From Zoopage sp. CT-All (lineage: Eukaryota; Zoopagomycota; Zoopagomycetes; Zoopagales; Zoopagaceae): a stretch of 61,409 nt of DNA. Made by a program: the position numbers and the translations under genes. The notes below the pieces were generated by a model. The model saw only the letters and a program-made list of their open reading frames with translations. It did no database searches and was not told where the DNA came from. Positions 21,239 to 30,039 of the stretch are shown here, in pieces. The DNA is taken from contig QZWS01000002.1 in assembly GCA_004114245.1 (NCBI GenBank), positions 1 through 61,409 of the forward strand, given 5' to 3'. Every line of letters starts with the position of its first letter. Position 1 is the stretch's first letter.

Positions 21239-23931
21239 ATGGCCAGCAGCCAGCCGCCGCCAGCCACCGCCGCATTGCCCGACGCGGAAGCCCCGCAGCG
21301 CCCCAACCCATGGCGCATCGGACCGTCCGTCGCATCCGTTCAATCAACTCCCGCCACCGCAACCACGACTGCAGCCGCCATTCGCGACGACGTGTGGCCG
21401 GATCCCGCTGAAGCTGTGCTGAGAAAAACGCTGTCTGCAGGGAGCACGGGAGGAGATGCGGTGATAGGGAAGAAGGGAAAGCGGTGGGTTAAGCTGGATC
21501 TGGACATACCACCGGCAGCCGTGGCGAACCAGGTTCCATCTACTGCCAAAGGCATTGCCACAGACGCTGGGGTCGTGTCGACTTTGTCATCGAGCCAAAA
21601 TTCTCCCGCGCGGCAGCAGCACCATCAAGTAAAGTCAAATCCTGGAAATCAGCAGGGCGCCCGCGGTGGCAAGCATCCGTACGCGCTCTCTCGTGGCGGT
21701 GCATTTCGTTCCTCCAATGCCCGCCGTGGTGGGGCGCCCCATTTCCATCGACATGCAATGCCTGCCGCACGCTTCGCCGAGTCTCCGTCCATCGCCACCC
21801 CCTCCTTCTCCCATGCAGCGTCACTTACATCGCCCGTGTCTGCGCAGGATCCCGCAGATCCCGCTACTCTCCGCCAATTCATAAAGGCTCAGATCGAGTA
21901 TTATTTCAGCGCCGAAAACCTCATTTCGGATGCTTATCTGCGGCAGCACATGGATCCTCAGGGGTGGGTAGAATTGGCATTCATCGCGTCCTTTCCCCGC
22001 ATACGCAGACTATCCACAGATGTCGCGGTGATTCGGGATGCCTTGGGGGAGAGTCTCGGCGTGGAGCTGCGTGACGGCGCGGTTCGCAAGCGTCATGACT
22101 GGGCGAGTTGGTTGCTGCGCCGCGGCGAGGCATCGGCTGCTGCCCCTTCCCCCGAAGGAAGCAAGGCTACCACTGCCGCTGCCCCTGCCGCTGCCCCTGC
22201 TGTAGTCGCCAATTCAGACGCGTCGTGGACCTTGAAGAAGAAACAGACGCGTGGTGCTGCAGTCGCTGGCCCGCCAACCCCTTCCACTATGAAGCCTTCG
22301 AACAAACGGGACGACGACGAGTATAACGACGTGTTTCAGTTCGATCAAGACGATGATGCTCCGCTGCTGCCCTCACCTTTGCGCAATTCCTTCTCCGATC
22401 GTCGTCACGCCACTCAACACACTCATGCCCACTTGCACCACCACCACCACTCCACTCACCTGCTCCGCTCAGAAGAAGATGACGAGGATGTGGACGATGA
22501 TACCGTCGCAGCCATTCTCATTGTCACCCAGCGCCGAAAAGACCGTACGCACCTCAATTTTGAGCGCAGCAAGATGGATGACGAGATCAATGAGATGATC
22601 AACGAAGGCCTTTACCACTATCAAACTGACTTGCATAAACGGCCGTAAGATTGTACCCTCGCTGCGGCACACCACTCACCATCTCTAGGCGTAAAAAGAG
22701 TCAAATGGCGAGCGAGAAGGTGGGTCTAGTAGACGAGGAACGTTTTGCGGCCATGCAGCCCGAATTCGTTAGCATGACCGCCCCCCGTACTCTCCGCAAC
22801 AGCTGGCAGCCGCCTAGTACCGGCGGTAGGGCCGTCGGACGATCACCAGCTTCGGCCACTCAAATTCATCGCTCGGCTGTCACCTCTAGTGCTGCATTGA
22901 AAGCACGGTTTATTCCCGTCAAGGACGCCAATGCTGTTGCCAAGCAAAAGCGCAAAGATTTACGCGAGCACCAGTCGCAGACGCCCGTTGGCTGGGTCAT
23001 TGGGTGGGCTCGTTTATCGCTCTATGAGCATTCGCGCTAACTCTTTCCACAGCACAGAACGCTTCCCACCAGAGGTGCTGTCACCAACCTCTCCAGCCGC
23101 ACGGTCAAGTCCGCGCGAACGTTGCATCTCCTCCGACTTGATGTCTTCCTCCTTTGGCACTAGCCAGCTCTCTGTTTCCGCCGATGCGCATAACTTTCCC
23201 ATGTTCGAACACCCATCGCACGAGTTGCTCCGCGATGGTGGCTTCGTTCAGCACAAGTATCACCGGTACCATGCCAAGGCCCTGAAAGGTAGAGGCATAG
23301 TTCATGCCAGACCTTGCTACATCACATTCAATACTATAGAACGCAAGACGCTTGGAATCGGAAACTCCCAGGAGATGAACACTCTGTACCGCTTCTGGAG
23401 CCACTTCCAGCGCAACCACTACAACAAGCGCATGTATCACGAGTTCAAGCGTTTGGCCGTTGAGGACGCTGAAGCCGGCTATCGCTACGGCCTAGAATGC
23501 CTTTTCCGGTTTTACTCGTATGGCCTGGAGAAGAAGTTCCGTTCCGACCTGTTTGATGATTTTCAGCAGCTCACGCTTGTCGACTTTGAGCAAGGGCATC
23601 TGTACGGCCTGGAGAAATTTTGGGCGTACCTCAAGTATCGCAAGGACAAGAGCACGCGTACACTGGAGCTGATGCCTGAATTGAGCGATGTGCTCGCCAG
23701 GTTTAAGGTGTGTACTAGCCGATGTGAACCTCTGCTGCATATAACATGGACTAGACACTGGACAACTTTGAAACGGCACGAAAAGCCAAGTCTGGCGTGG
23801 TGAGCGCAGGTCGTCCGCTTACTGCAGCCAGCATGTCTGCGGATCTAGCCGCTCCCAAGCGCCGCGGTCACCATAGGATTCAATCGTCCATGACTCTACC
23901 AAAGGACGAGGATTTTCCACCACTGCACTAG
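21239..23931 (+). CDS. LARP1-type La-motif and DM15 protein (850 aa, 4 exons)
   Basis: This is an RNA-binding protein of the LARP1 family, which binds 5' ends of mRNAs (in animals, TOP mRNAs) and controls their translation and stability. Introns at 22645-22688, 23004-23052 (CTAAC branch site) and 23708-23754 join into a frame of 851 codons. A La motif lies near residues 205-295 ([25 protein letters not shown]). A low-complexity linker with a His tract follows. A complete DM15 region near residues 620-790 has three helical repeats, including [18 protein letters not shown] and [18 protein letters not shown]. The C-terminus ends with DEDFPPLH. The ATG at 21239 starts the disordered N-terminus; in-frame ATGs upstream are possible. 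Confidence 0.9.
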
Positions 23932-24254
23932 GGCTTGGTGAAGATTCAAGCAGAGCAGCTGACTGATGACCGGTGCACTCCAAAAAAAAAAATCGAAATG
24001 CATTACTCATTATTACAAATTTATTCAGTTTGATGGACTGGTGGGGGGTAGCTGGTGAGATGATTACAGGAAGGACCTGTCATCATCACTTGCTGAGGGC
24101 ATTGGACTGTTGAGAAGTCACTCTCGCAGGGAGTCAAGGACTGCAAGTGGACTACTGACTATTACATTTTCACCATATCCACTTAATACTCTACCACTTT
24201 GGCTTGTACATGCTTCACTGCTTTAAGAATACGACATCCGCTGTTCCAAGGATA
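23932..24254. repeat. AT-rich intergenic DNA with a dispersed-repeat copy
   Basis: This stretch lies between the LARP1 and monooxygenase 3' ends. A run of about 11 A residues is present near 23983-23993. The part at about 24119-24183 is similar to 61068-61130, including a shared AAGGACTG core and a shared TATCCACT end. The two look like decayed copies of one repeat; no terminal repeats or coding capacity can be seen. Confidence 0.5.
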
Positions 24255-25637
24255 CTAATATCCAAGCCGTTGCATGCGAAGTTCAGCCGATCTATCACGC
24301 GTTTCAACCCACCAATCTGGCACAAGGGCCAGGCCAGGAAGCATTGCTGCGAGTTTATTGCAATATATGACTTCCGCTGCAGTGGATGCCATAACATGGC
24401 GCGCCCGCCCATGTGGTTCACTGGCCTCTTCCTTAAGCATGCATGACTGGCACGGAAGCTGAATAGTGCCGGTGAGAACTGCAGTACCAACTGCCGCTTG
24501 ATACTCAAAGAGTGGGAAGGGGGCTACACGCATAGGCAGTCCCATGAGAATCAGTGTCGGGTCAGGAATGTAAAACAGCTGACGGTAAAGCAGTGGAACA
24601 TAATCGCCGGTGGTAAGGTGAGGGATGGCTGGAAAGCTAAAGTGGTAGCCTGTGCAAAATAGTATGTGGTCGGGGAGTGGCGAGAGCAACGAGCCATCGG
24701 AAAAGTGAATTGCGACCTTGGTAATCGCTACAAGGTGGGGAAAATGGCGCAAAGCTGGGCAAGCATGAGTGGATGTTGCAGATCGGCAGTGAAAGAGTCG
24801 ACTGGTAGTGGTCGATAAATCGCGAAGAATATCGCGTGCTGACGGGCCGTCGCCAACGACCAGTACCGACTATGAAAGGCGAAACGTAAATATCAACGGT
24901 ATTGCGCATGAATACCTTTTTCGAATACAGCTGATTTGAGCGGTAGCTAATTGAATGTGACCATCGCGTGGGGTTGGCGTGCTGAAATGCACGCAGACCA
25001 GGAATAGTGTCCGGAATCCGCGGAACAGAATAGTGCCCGTTGCAAAACATGACTGCGTCAAAATACTCCGCAATCGTTTCAAGTGGATTTCTCATCACGC
25101 ATTTCCACCTACGGGTAGATGCTGATCCATCTGCGGACAGAGAGAGAAGCGTAGTGTTGAATCGGATATAGCTATTGAGATTGAACGTTTGGGCGTATTT
25201 GCGCAAGTAGTCAAGAACATCCGAGTGAGAAGGAAATGAGACGGCGTCGCCTGACTCGACGGCAAACGGAAATTGGCGGAACGACATGACAGAGGTCGGG
25301 AGGTTTGTACGAAGGAAGGGATAAATCGGCGAGATGGCAGGCAAAGGGGATGATGTCTCGGATGCTTGATGCGCGCCAACGTCGTCTGTATAAATCCTAT
25401 AAAATGCAATATTTATCAATATACGTTTGGCACTAAACAGCGAATATCGCACCAGGTTCCACCACAAGCATTTCGTTGTTCCACACACACCACATCAATA
25501 TTAATCGTCCCCTCCACAAGAATGTCATGGAGCGCCTTTAGGGCTGCAAGGCCAGCAGCACCAGCGCCAACAACAAGAATACGCTTTGCCGGGGGATTGG
25601 CGTATGCTGCTGGGTGTTGACAGCGGATTGCGGACAT
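24255..25637 (-). CDS. Flavin-containing monooxygenase (426 aa, 3 exons)
   Basis: This is an FAD- and NADPH-dependent monooxygenase of the FMO family (class B); the natural substrate is unknown. Introns at 25397-25452 and 24870-24915 give an uninterrupted frame of 427 codons. The FAD-binding motif VVGAGAAGLAAL lies near residues 21-32. Joining exons 1 and 2 restores GGTW. The second dinucleotide-binding motif VLVVGDGPSARDI starts exactly at exon 3, and the FMO-type FCTGY motif follows. The length is close to the fungal FMO average, so the gene looks intact. No membrane anchor is evident. Confidence 0.88.
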
Positions 25638-26073
25638 AGACAGTTGTGAATTTATCGAAAGTTCATCACGTGGGCGGTTCGCACCTTCTGCCTACCAATC
25701 GCGAATTGATCTCTCTCGCACCTTCTGCCTACCTCACCCGCCTAAGAGCGAAAAGAGAGTTGAGCAGCATTTACACGTGGTCAGCTAACCCGTACAGCAT
25801 CCCCTTGCTGCAACAGCACCTGAATAAACTTGTCGCTGTATCTGCCGTGATGAGCTAAATGACCTTCCATATCAGGTATTTCTCAGTTTTATCAGCCAGC
25901 ACTAGTTTCGCAGGATAATATAGGCTATGAGGTTGCAGCGAATGCTCCAGAAGTGAAGCGTAAGGCAGCTGCTAGATTGGCTTTGGTACTTGCATTGTGC
26001 ATTTGAATGTGCAGGCACAATCCCGGCAGCCATTAGGAAAGTATCATCTACATGCTCCTTGTCAAGTTCATCA
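25638..26073. other. Intergenic region with a short direct repeat
   Basis: Upstream region of the monooxygenase gene and 3' flank of the small secreted protein gene. The sequence CGCACCTTCTGCCTACC occurs twice, about 36 bp apart, near 25680 and 25716. No gene is recognised. Confidence 0.45.
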
Positions 26074-26571
26074 TCATTTCCAATTCGGTCCACCTTTGAG
26101 GAACCCGTCAGTGGGCTGGGTTCCATGGGAGCAATCCATATCCAGCAAACTATATGCTTGCGGTCCATTGGGGAGATCAGCAAAACGGGATGGTTCATTG
26201 GCACAACATAGGACTCGTGGAGCAGAACGTTGCTTGGCGTCTTTAACCCAACTATTGATAGACCGGCGATAGATACGCTCACATGGAATGGCAACTTTCT
26301 CAGTGTAGAATGATTTTCTGAACTCTTTGTTTGCAGCGGCGTTATCCTTGCCCTCCGCTATCACATAATTGCGGATTACATTGGCATCAGCTAGTGCATC
26401 AGTGGCTGTTCTGAGAGCCTCTGTGTAAAACTCCGGGAACATACGTGTGCAGCAGTAGATCTCAGTGGTGGGGTTGGAAGAAAGTCTGCGATGCGAGGCA
26501 AGGGCCGGAGAGGACACAGCGGTAAGGGCAAAGGCGGCCACGGCAAGGAGAGAAACGGCAGAGATATTCAT
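26074..26571 (-). CDS. Small secreted Cys-containing protein (165 aa)
   Basis: The product begins with a clear signal peptide (MNISAVSLLAVAAFALTAV, cleavage expected near ALAS). The mature part of about 140 residues has six cysteines spread over YCCTRMF, PCERIY, LCCANE and MDCSHG. That spacing suggests disulfides and extracellular or cell-wall localisation. I recognise no family. It is divergent from sulfite oxidase, with 148 bp between the starts and a GA-rich tract (near 26597-26622) in the spacer. A role as a secreted effector-like or wall protein is only a possibility. Confidence 0.65.
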   Translation of the reverse strand: MNISAVSLLAVAAFALTAVSSPALASHRRLSSNPTTEIYCCTRMFPEFYTEALRTATDALADANVIRNYVIAEGKDNAAANKEFRKSFYTEKVAIPCERIYRRSINSWVKDAKQRSAPRVLCCANEPSRFADLPNGPQAYSLLDMDCSHGTQPTDGFLKGGPNWK

Positions 26572-26719
26572 TGCTGTGTGCTTTGATCTAGAGAGTGAGG
26601 CAGAGAGAGGCAGAGAGAGGCGAGTTCAGTGGAGCGGTGAAAGAAGACATGACTGCAGTGGATAAAAAAAATTGAAAAATGAGGGCATTGCACAGTCACT
26701 AGCCAGTCCGACTGCCTTC

Positions 26720-28003
26720 ATGGCCACATCCTCGGCAAACCCGCCGTCGCCGCCGCCACCAGGCCCATTCTTCCCAAACGCAAGCAAACACCCCGCCCAC
26801 GACTACGCGCACGAGCCGCTGCGGCCGTCTCCCCACCTGATCGTGCAAAAACAGTACCCATACAACGCCGAGCCAACACTCCCCGTTCTGGTACGGAATT
26901 ACCTTACCCCGGTAAACGAATTCTTCAAGAGGAACCATGGCCCGATTCCGTTGATCGAGGAGGCGGCGCATGCGGTGCGTGTGGTCATGCCAGCGGCAGC
27001 AGCAGCAGCAGCGGGGGGTGAGCAACTTATCGAGATGACAATGTCCGTCGCCGATTTTAAAAAGTTTGACAAGCACACCGTCGTTGCGGCCATCGAATGC
27101 GCTGGGAATCGTCGCCAAGGCCTCGCTGACGTCCGCAAAGTCAAGGGCGTGTTGTGGCGCGACGGAACCATCGGGAACGCCGCGTGGTCGGGAGCGCGGC
27201 TATGCGACGTCCTCGCCCATCACAGCATCACCCCGGCGACGTACCCCGGCGTGTGGCATCTGCATATGGAGGCGGTGGGAGACTCGGAGGAGGACCCGCG
27301 GTACGCATCCTCGATTCCCCTCAGCCACGCGATGGACCCACGCGCCGACATACTGGTTGCATACGAGATGAATGGGGTGACGCTGCCCCGCGATCATGGC
27401 TTCCCCTTACGCATCATCGTGCCCGGATGCCTTGGGGCCCGATCGGTCAAATTCGTCGGACTCCTCCGCGTGCAGTCAAACGAATCCAGCTCGTTCTACC
27501 AGCAGCGGGACTATAAGCTCATGCCGCCGGATGTGGACGAAGACCGTGTGAACCTGTTCTGGGACCGGCTCCCATCGCTGCAAGAAATGAACGTGCAATC
27601 GGTAATATGCGAGCCAGAGCCCAATGCGACGATTGTGCGGGTCCAGGGAGAGCCGTTGACAATCCGTGGATATGCCTTTGGAGGCGGCGGCCGTGGCATC
27701 CAGCGCTTGGATGTTTCGCTCGACGGCGGCAAGACGTGGCTGCTTCCTGCAGATGTCTATCAACTACCGCCGCACAATGGCTCCGGAAAGCAATGGGCGT
27801 GGGCACTGTGGTCTGTCCGAGTGCCCCGGATTCCGGCAACTGTCGATAGTGAGCTGGAGATTGTGTGCCGAGCCTGGGATACTGCTGGAAACACACAGCC
27901 CGACGCGCCTGTGTGGAATTTCCGCGGTGTTATGAACAATGCCTGTCACCGGGTCAAGGTGCGAGTTGTGGATGCGGCGAATCGGGTCCAGCCGAGATAT
28001 TAG
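26720..28003 (+). CDS. Sulfite oxidase, molybdopterin type without haem domain (427 aa)
   Basis: Oxidises sulfite to sulfate at a molybdenum cofactor. The molybdopterin domain contains AIECAGNRR with the Mo-ligand cysteine at residue 127, the GGxxxxGIQ-like segment GRGIQRLDVSLDGG, and the C-terminal dimerisation domain (VWNFRGVMNNACHRVKV). There is no cytochrome b5 domain before it, so it resembles the plant-type enzyme that uses oxygen rather than cytochrome c. The C-terminus (NRVQPRY) is not a PTS1 signal, and no clear mitochondrial presequence is seen. The N-terminal ~25 residues are Pro-rich and a 7-8 residue Ala run lies near 91. It is intronless. Confidence 0.9.
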   Translation: MATSSANPPSPPPPGPFFPNASKHPAHDYAHEPLRPSPHLIVQKQYPYNAEPTLPVLVRNYLTPVNEFFKRNHGPIPLIEEAAHAVRVVMPAAAAAAAGGEQLIEMTMSVADFKKFDKHTVVAAIECAGNRRQGLADVRKVKGVLWRDGTIGNAAWSGARLCDVLAHHSITPATYPGVWHLHMEAVGDSEEDPRYASSIPLSHAMDPRADILVAYEMNGVTLPRDHGFPLRIIVPGCLGARSVKFVGLLRVQSNESSSFYQQRDYKLMPPDVDEDRVNLFWDRLPSLQEMNVQSVICEPEPNATIVRVQGEPLTIRGYAFGGGGRGIQRLDVSLDGGKTWLLPADVYQLPPHNGSGKQWAWALWSVRVPRIPATVDSELEIVCRAWDTAGNTQPDAPVWNFRGVMNNACHRVKVRVVDAANRVQPRY

Positions 28004-28236
28004 GCGATTGTGTTTAAATAGTCATGGAGGGTTGTTTATTGCGGCATGATGAAGTATAGGTAGTTGAGTTTGATGATATCATGTGTAGTGCCTGGAAAGA
28101 TTGGTCGATTTCTCGATTTGTCTCATTTAATTCAGATCCTGGCTATCCGACCAATCAGGATGACGTGGGGATTTTTAATAAGCTCTCAGCTATTGCAGAG
28201 TGACATCTCTCTCTCGCCCCTTCTCACATTCTCAGC

Positions 28237-29280
28237 ATGTTCCGTGTGCTCCGCAAATGCTCCATTCCCGCCGACGCTAGAGCCACACACCTGGGACAGC
28301 GCTGGAAAAACACGCTAATCCCAAAGGCCAAGCTCCCGGAAAGGCCTGGGAAAACGATTAAGCTTCATGCCAGTTCCGGAGAGGATGCTGGCGCCGTGAT
28401 CGAAGTAAAGAATTCGGTCAGCACCTTTGATCGCGTGGAGCAGGAGGCATTGAGGATTCAAGTCATCGACAAAGAATCGTTCTCAGATGCGATGGGCATT
28501 AAAGAAGCGACTGACCCACCTCCATCCTCGGTCACTGATCTTTACCTTGACAACTTCCATCCTTACCAGATTGGCACCTTCGACCCAGAGGACCATTCAA
28601 GTTTGAGCGAAGCTGTGACCGCATTCCTTGTTAAGCTGTGCAGGGTAGATAGAAACAATGCCGAAGATCGCTGAACTCTTCCTCGCGATGAGAAGTTCAT
28701 TAACTGGATAGTAGCCGATCTTATGAGATCCGTCAAATACAATGACGGCAAAAAGCTCAACCTATCACGCTCTCGTCTGAAGCTCCTCATAGGGGACACA
28801 GCATTTGCCACGGAGGCAGAGAGTAAGGTTTCAAGTGGAGTTGACTTGGAATGTGTATTGCAAAAGAGCAAGCACGTGTTAGACAGAAAGTACTTAGGAG
28901 GAGATATTCAGCTCGCATCTTGTATGATCGCAGCATATCAGAAAAACGCCATACTGGCAAATGGTATCTTCCCTGAGAAAATGTTGGGAATCAAGGTTAC
29001 CGGTGATAAATTTTCCTTCTACTCGATGAGAATGTCGGCCTCCTATGATCTTTATCCCCATCATTCTCTCGGGGTATATTTCTTCTACCGGTTGGGCATT
29101 TTCCTGGAATGCTGCGATCATGCAAGATGCGAGCTGGATGTCGTCATTCTTGGGCTTTTGATCTGCGAGGTGCTTGGTCTCGTGCACAACGCATACGATG
29201 TCGCTTCCTTTCCTCACATCTTTGTCGAGCTCTATCATAAACTCCATCTCCCCTACGGTGAGCCTAATAATGTTGGGTGA
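28237..29280 (+). pseudogene. Multicopy family, copy B (interrupted)
   Basis: This is a relative of the genes at 737-1675 and 28894-29787. It shares the Arg-rich start (MFRVLRKCSIPADARATHLG), KESFSDAMGI, PPSSVTDLYLD and IQLASCMIAAY. A single in-frame TGA at 28672-28674 interrupts the alignable region, and the frame continues unshifted on either side. Homology ends near 29046, after FSFYSMRMSASY. Beyond that the frame reads into the antisense of copy C and ends at 29280, so the last ~78 codons are not family sequence. The nuclease-like E position is K. Either a decayed gene or a truncated one. Confidence 0.65.
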
Positions 29281-29787
29281 CATGGTAAGCTCTCTGCCGT
29301 CATCGAATTGGACGGCTCTCATGAGATCGGCTGCCATGTTGTTGATGAACAGCTCCTCTCGGAAAACGTCTGTGTTCGCCAAGTTGTTCATAGCCACGAC
29401 GCACAGTTTGCCAAGGAATGAGCATGCTGCGCTACTTATATCCGGATGTTTGACCGGGTCAAAGTCGAAGAGCTCGGCGGGACCGATTTTGTCGAGGTAT
29501 AGATCGGTGACCGAGGATGGGGGCGGTTGTGTCACTTCTTCTATGCCCATTGCGTCTGAGAAGGAATCCTTGTCGATGATCCGGATTCGTAGCCCGTTTC
29601 CCTCTACGTGGTCGAACTTTCTAACGGAGCTCTTGAACCCAAACTCCACTCCGCTGGGCTCGGGGCGATAATTCCAAGGGCGGATGCTATTTGCAGTGCT
29701 TGGACTGGACATCATCCTCCAGCGCTGTCCCAGGAGTACATCTTTCGCGCGGACGGGAATGCAGCCTTGACGGAGGGCACGGATCAT
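28894..29787 (-). CDS. Multicopy family protein, copy C (297 aa)
   Basis: This is the copy that best keeps the PD-(D/E)XK-like signature: D196, E203 and K205 in GSDIVCVVHETKHL. The start MIRALRQGCIPVRAKDVLLG resembles copies A and B and could be a mitochondrial presequence. Shared blocks include DKDSFSDAMGI, PPSSVTDLYLD, CSFLGKL and the SCMIAAFQ helix. Homology to copy A stops near 29038, at the junction with copy B. The final ~47 residues are antisense of copy B, so the C-terminal ~55 residues found in copy A are missing. Function is unknown; a nuclease-like fold is inference from one motif. Confidence 0.6.
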   Translation of the reverse strand: MIRALRQGCIPVRAKDVLLGQRWRMMSSPSTANSIRPWNYRPEPSGVEFGFKSSVRKFDHVEGNGLRIRIIDKDSFSDAMGIEEVTQPPPSSVTDLYLDKIGPAELFDFDPVKHPDISSAACSFLGKLCVVAMNNLANTDVFREELFINNMAADLMRAVQFDDGRELTMSPNIIRLTVGEMEFMIELDKDVRKGSDIVCVVHETKHLADQKPKNDDIQLASCMIAAFQENAQPVEEIYPERMMGIKIIGGRHSHRVEGKFITGNLDSQHFLREDTICQYGVFLICCDHTRCELNISS

Positions 29788-30039
29788 GCTGAGTGGGCGA
29801 GAGGGTGGAAGAGCAGAAAAAGCTGTTGCACTGTGAGACCCAACGACACGTCACATGGTGACAGTGTCGGCGCACCCAAGAGACATGGTCTGGCGGGCGC
29901 GTAGTGAGAGGCCTGTACTCTTTCAAGACTGCGCTAGTAGCCTGTTACTAGTGCTACTCAACGGCACTCACTTAGCAATACAGGTACTATTCTCCTGCAA
30001 AAAAAGTTGTTGCATTACTCTGTCCACTCTCGGATTAAA

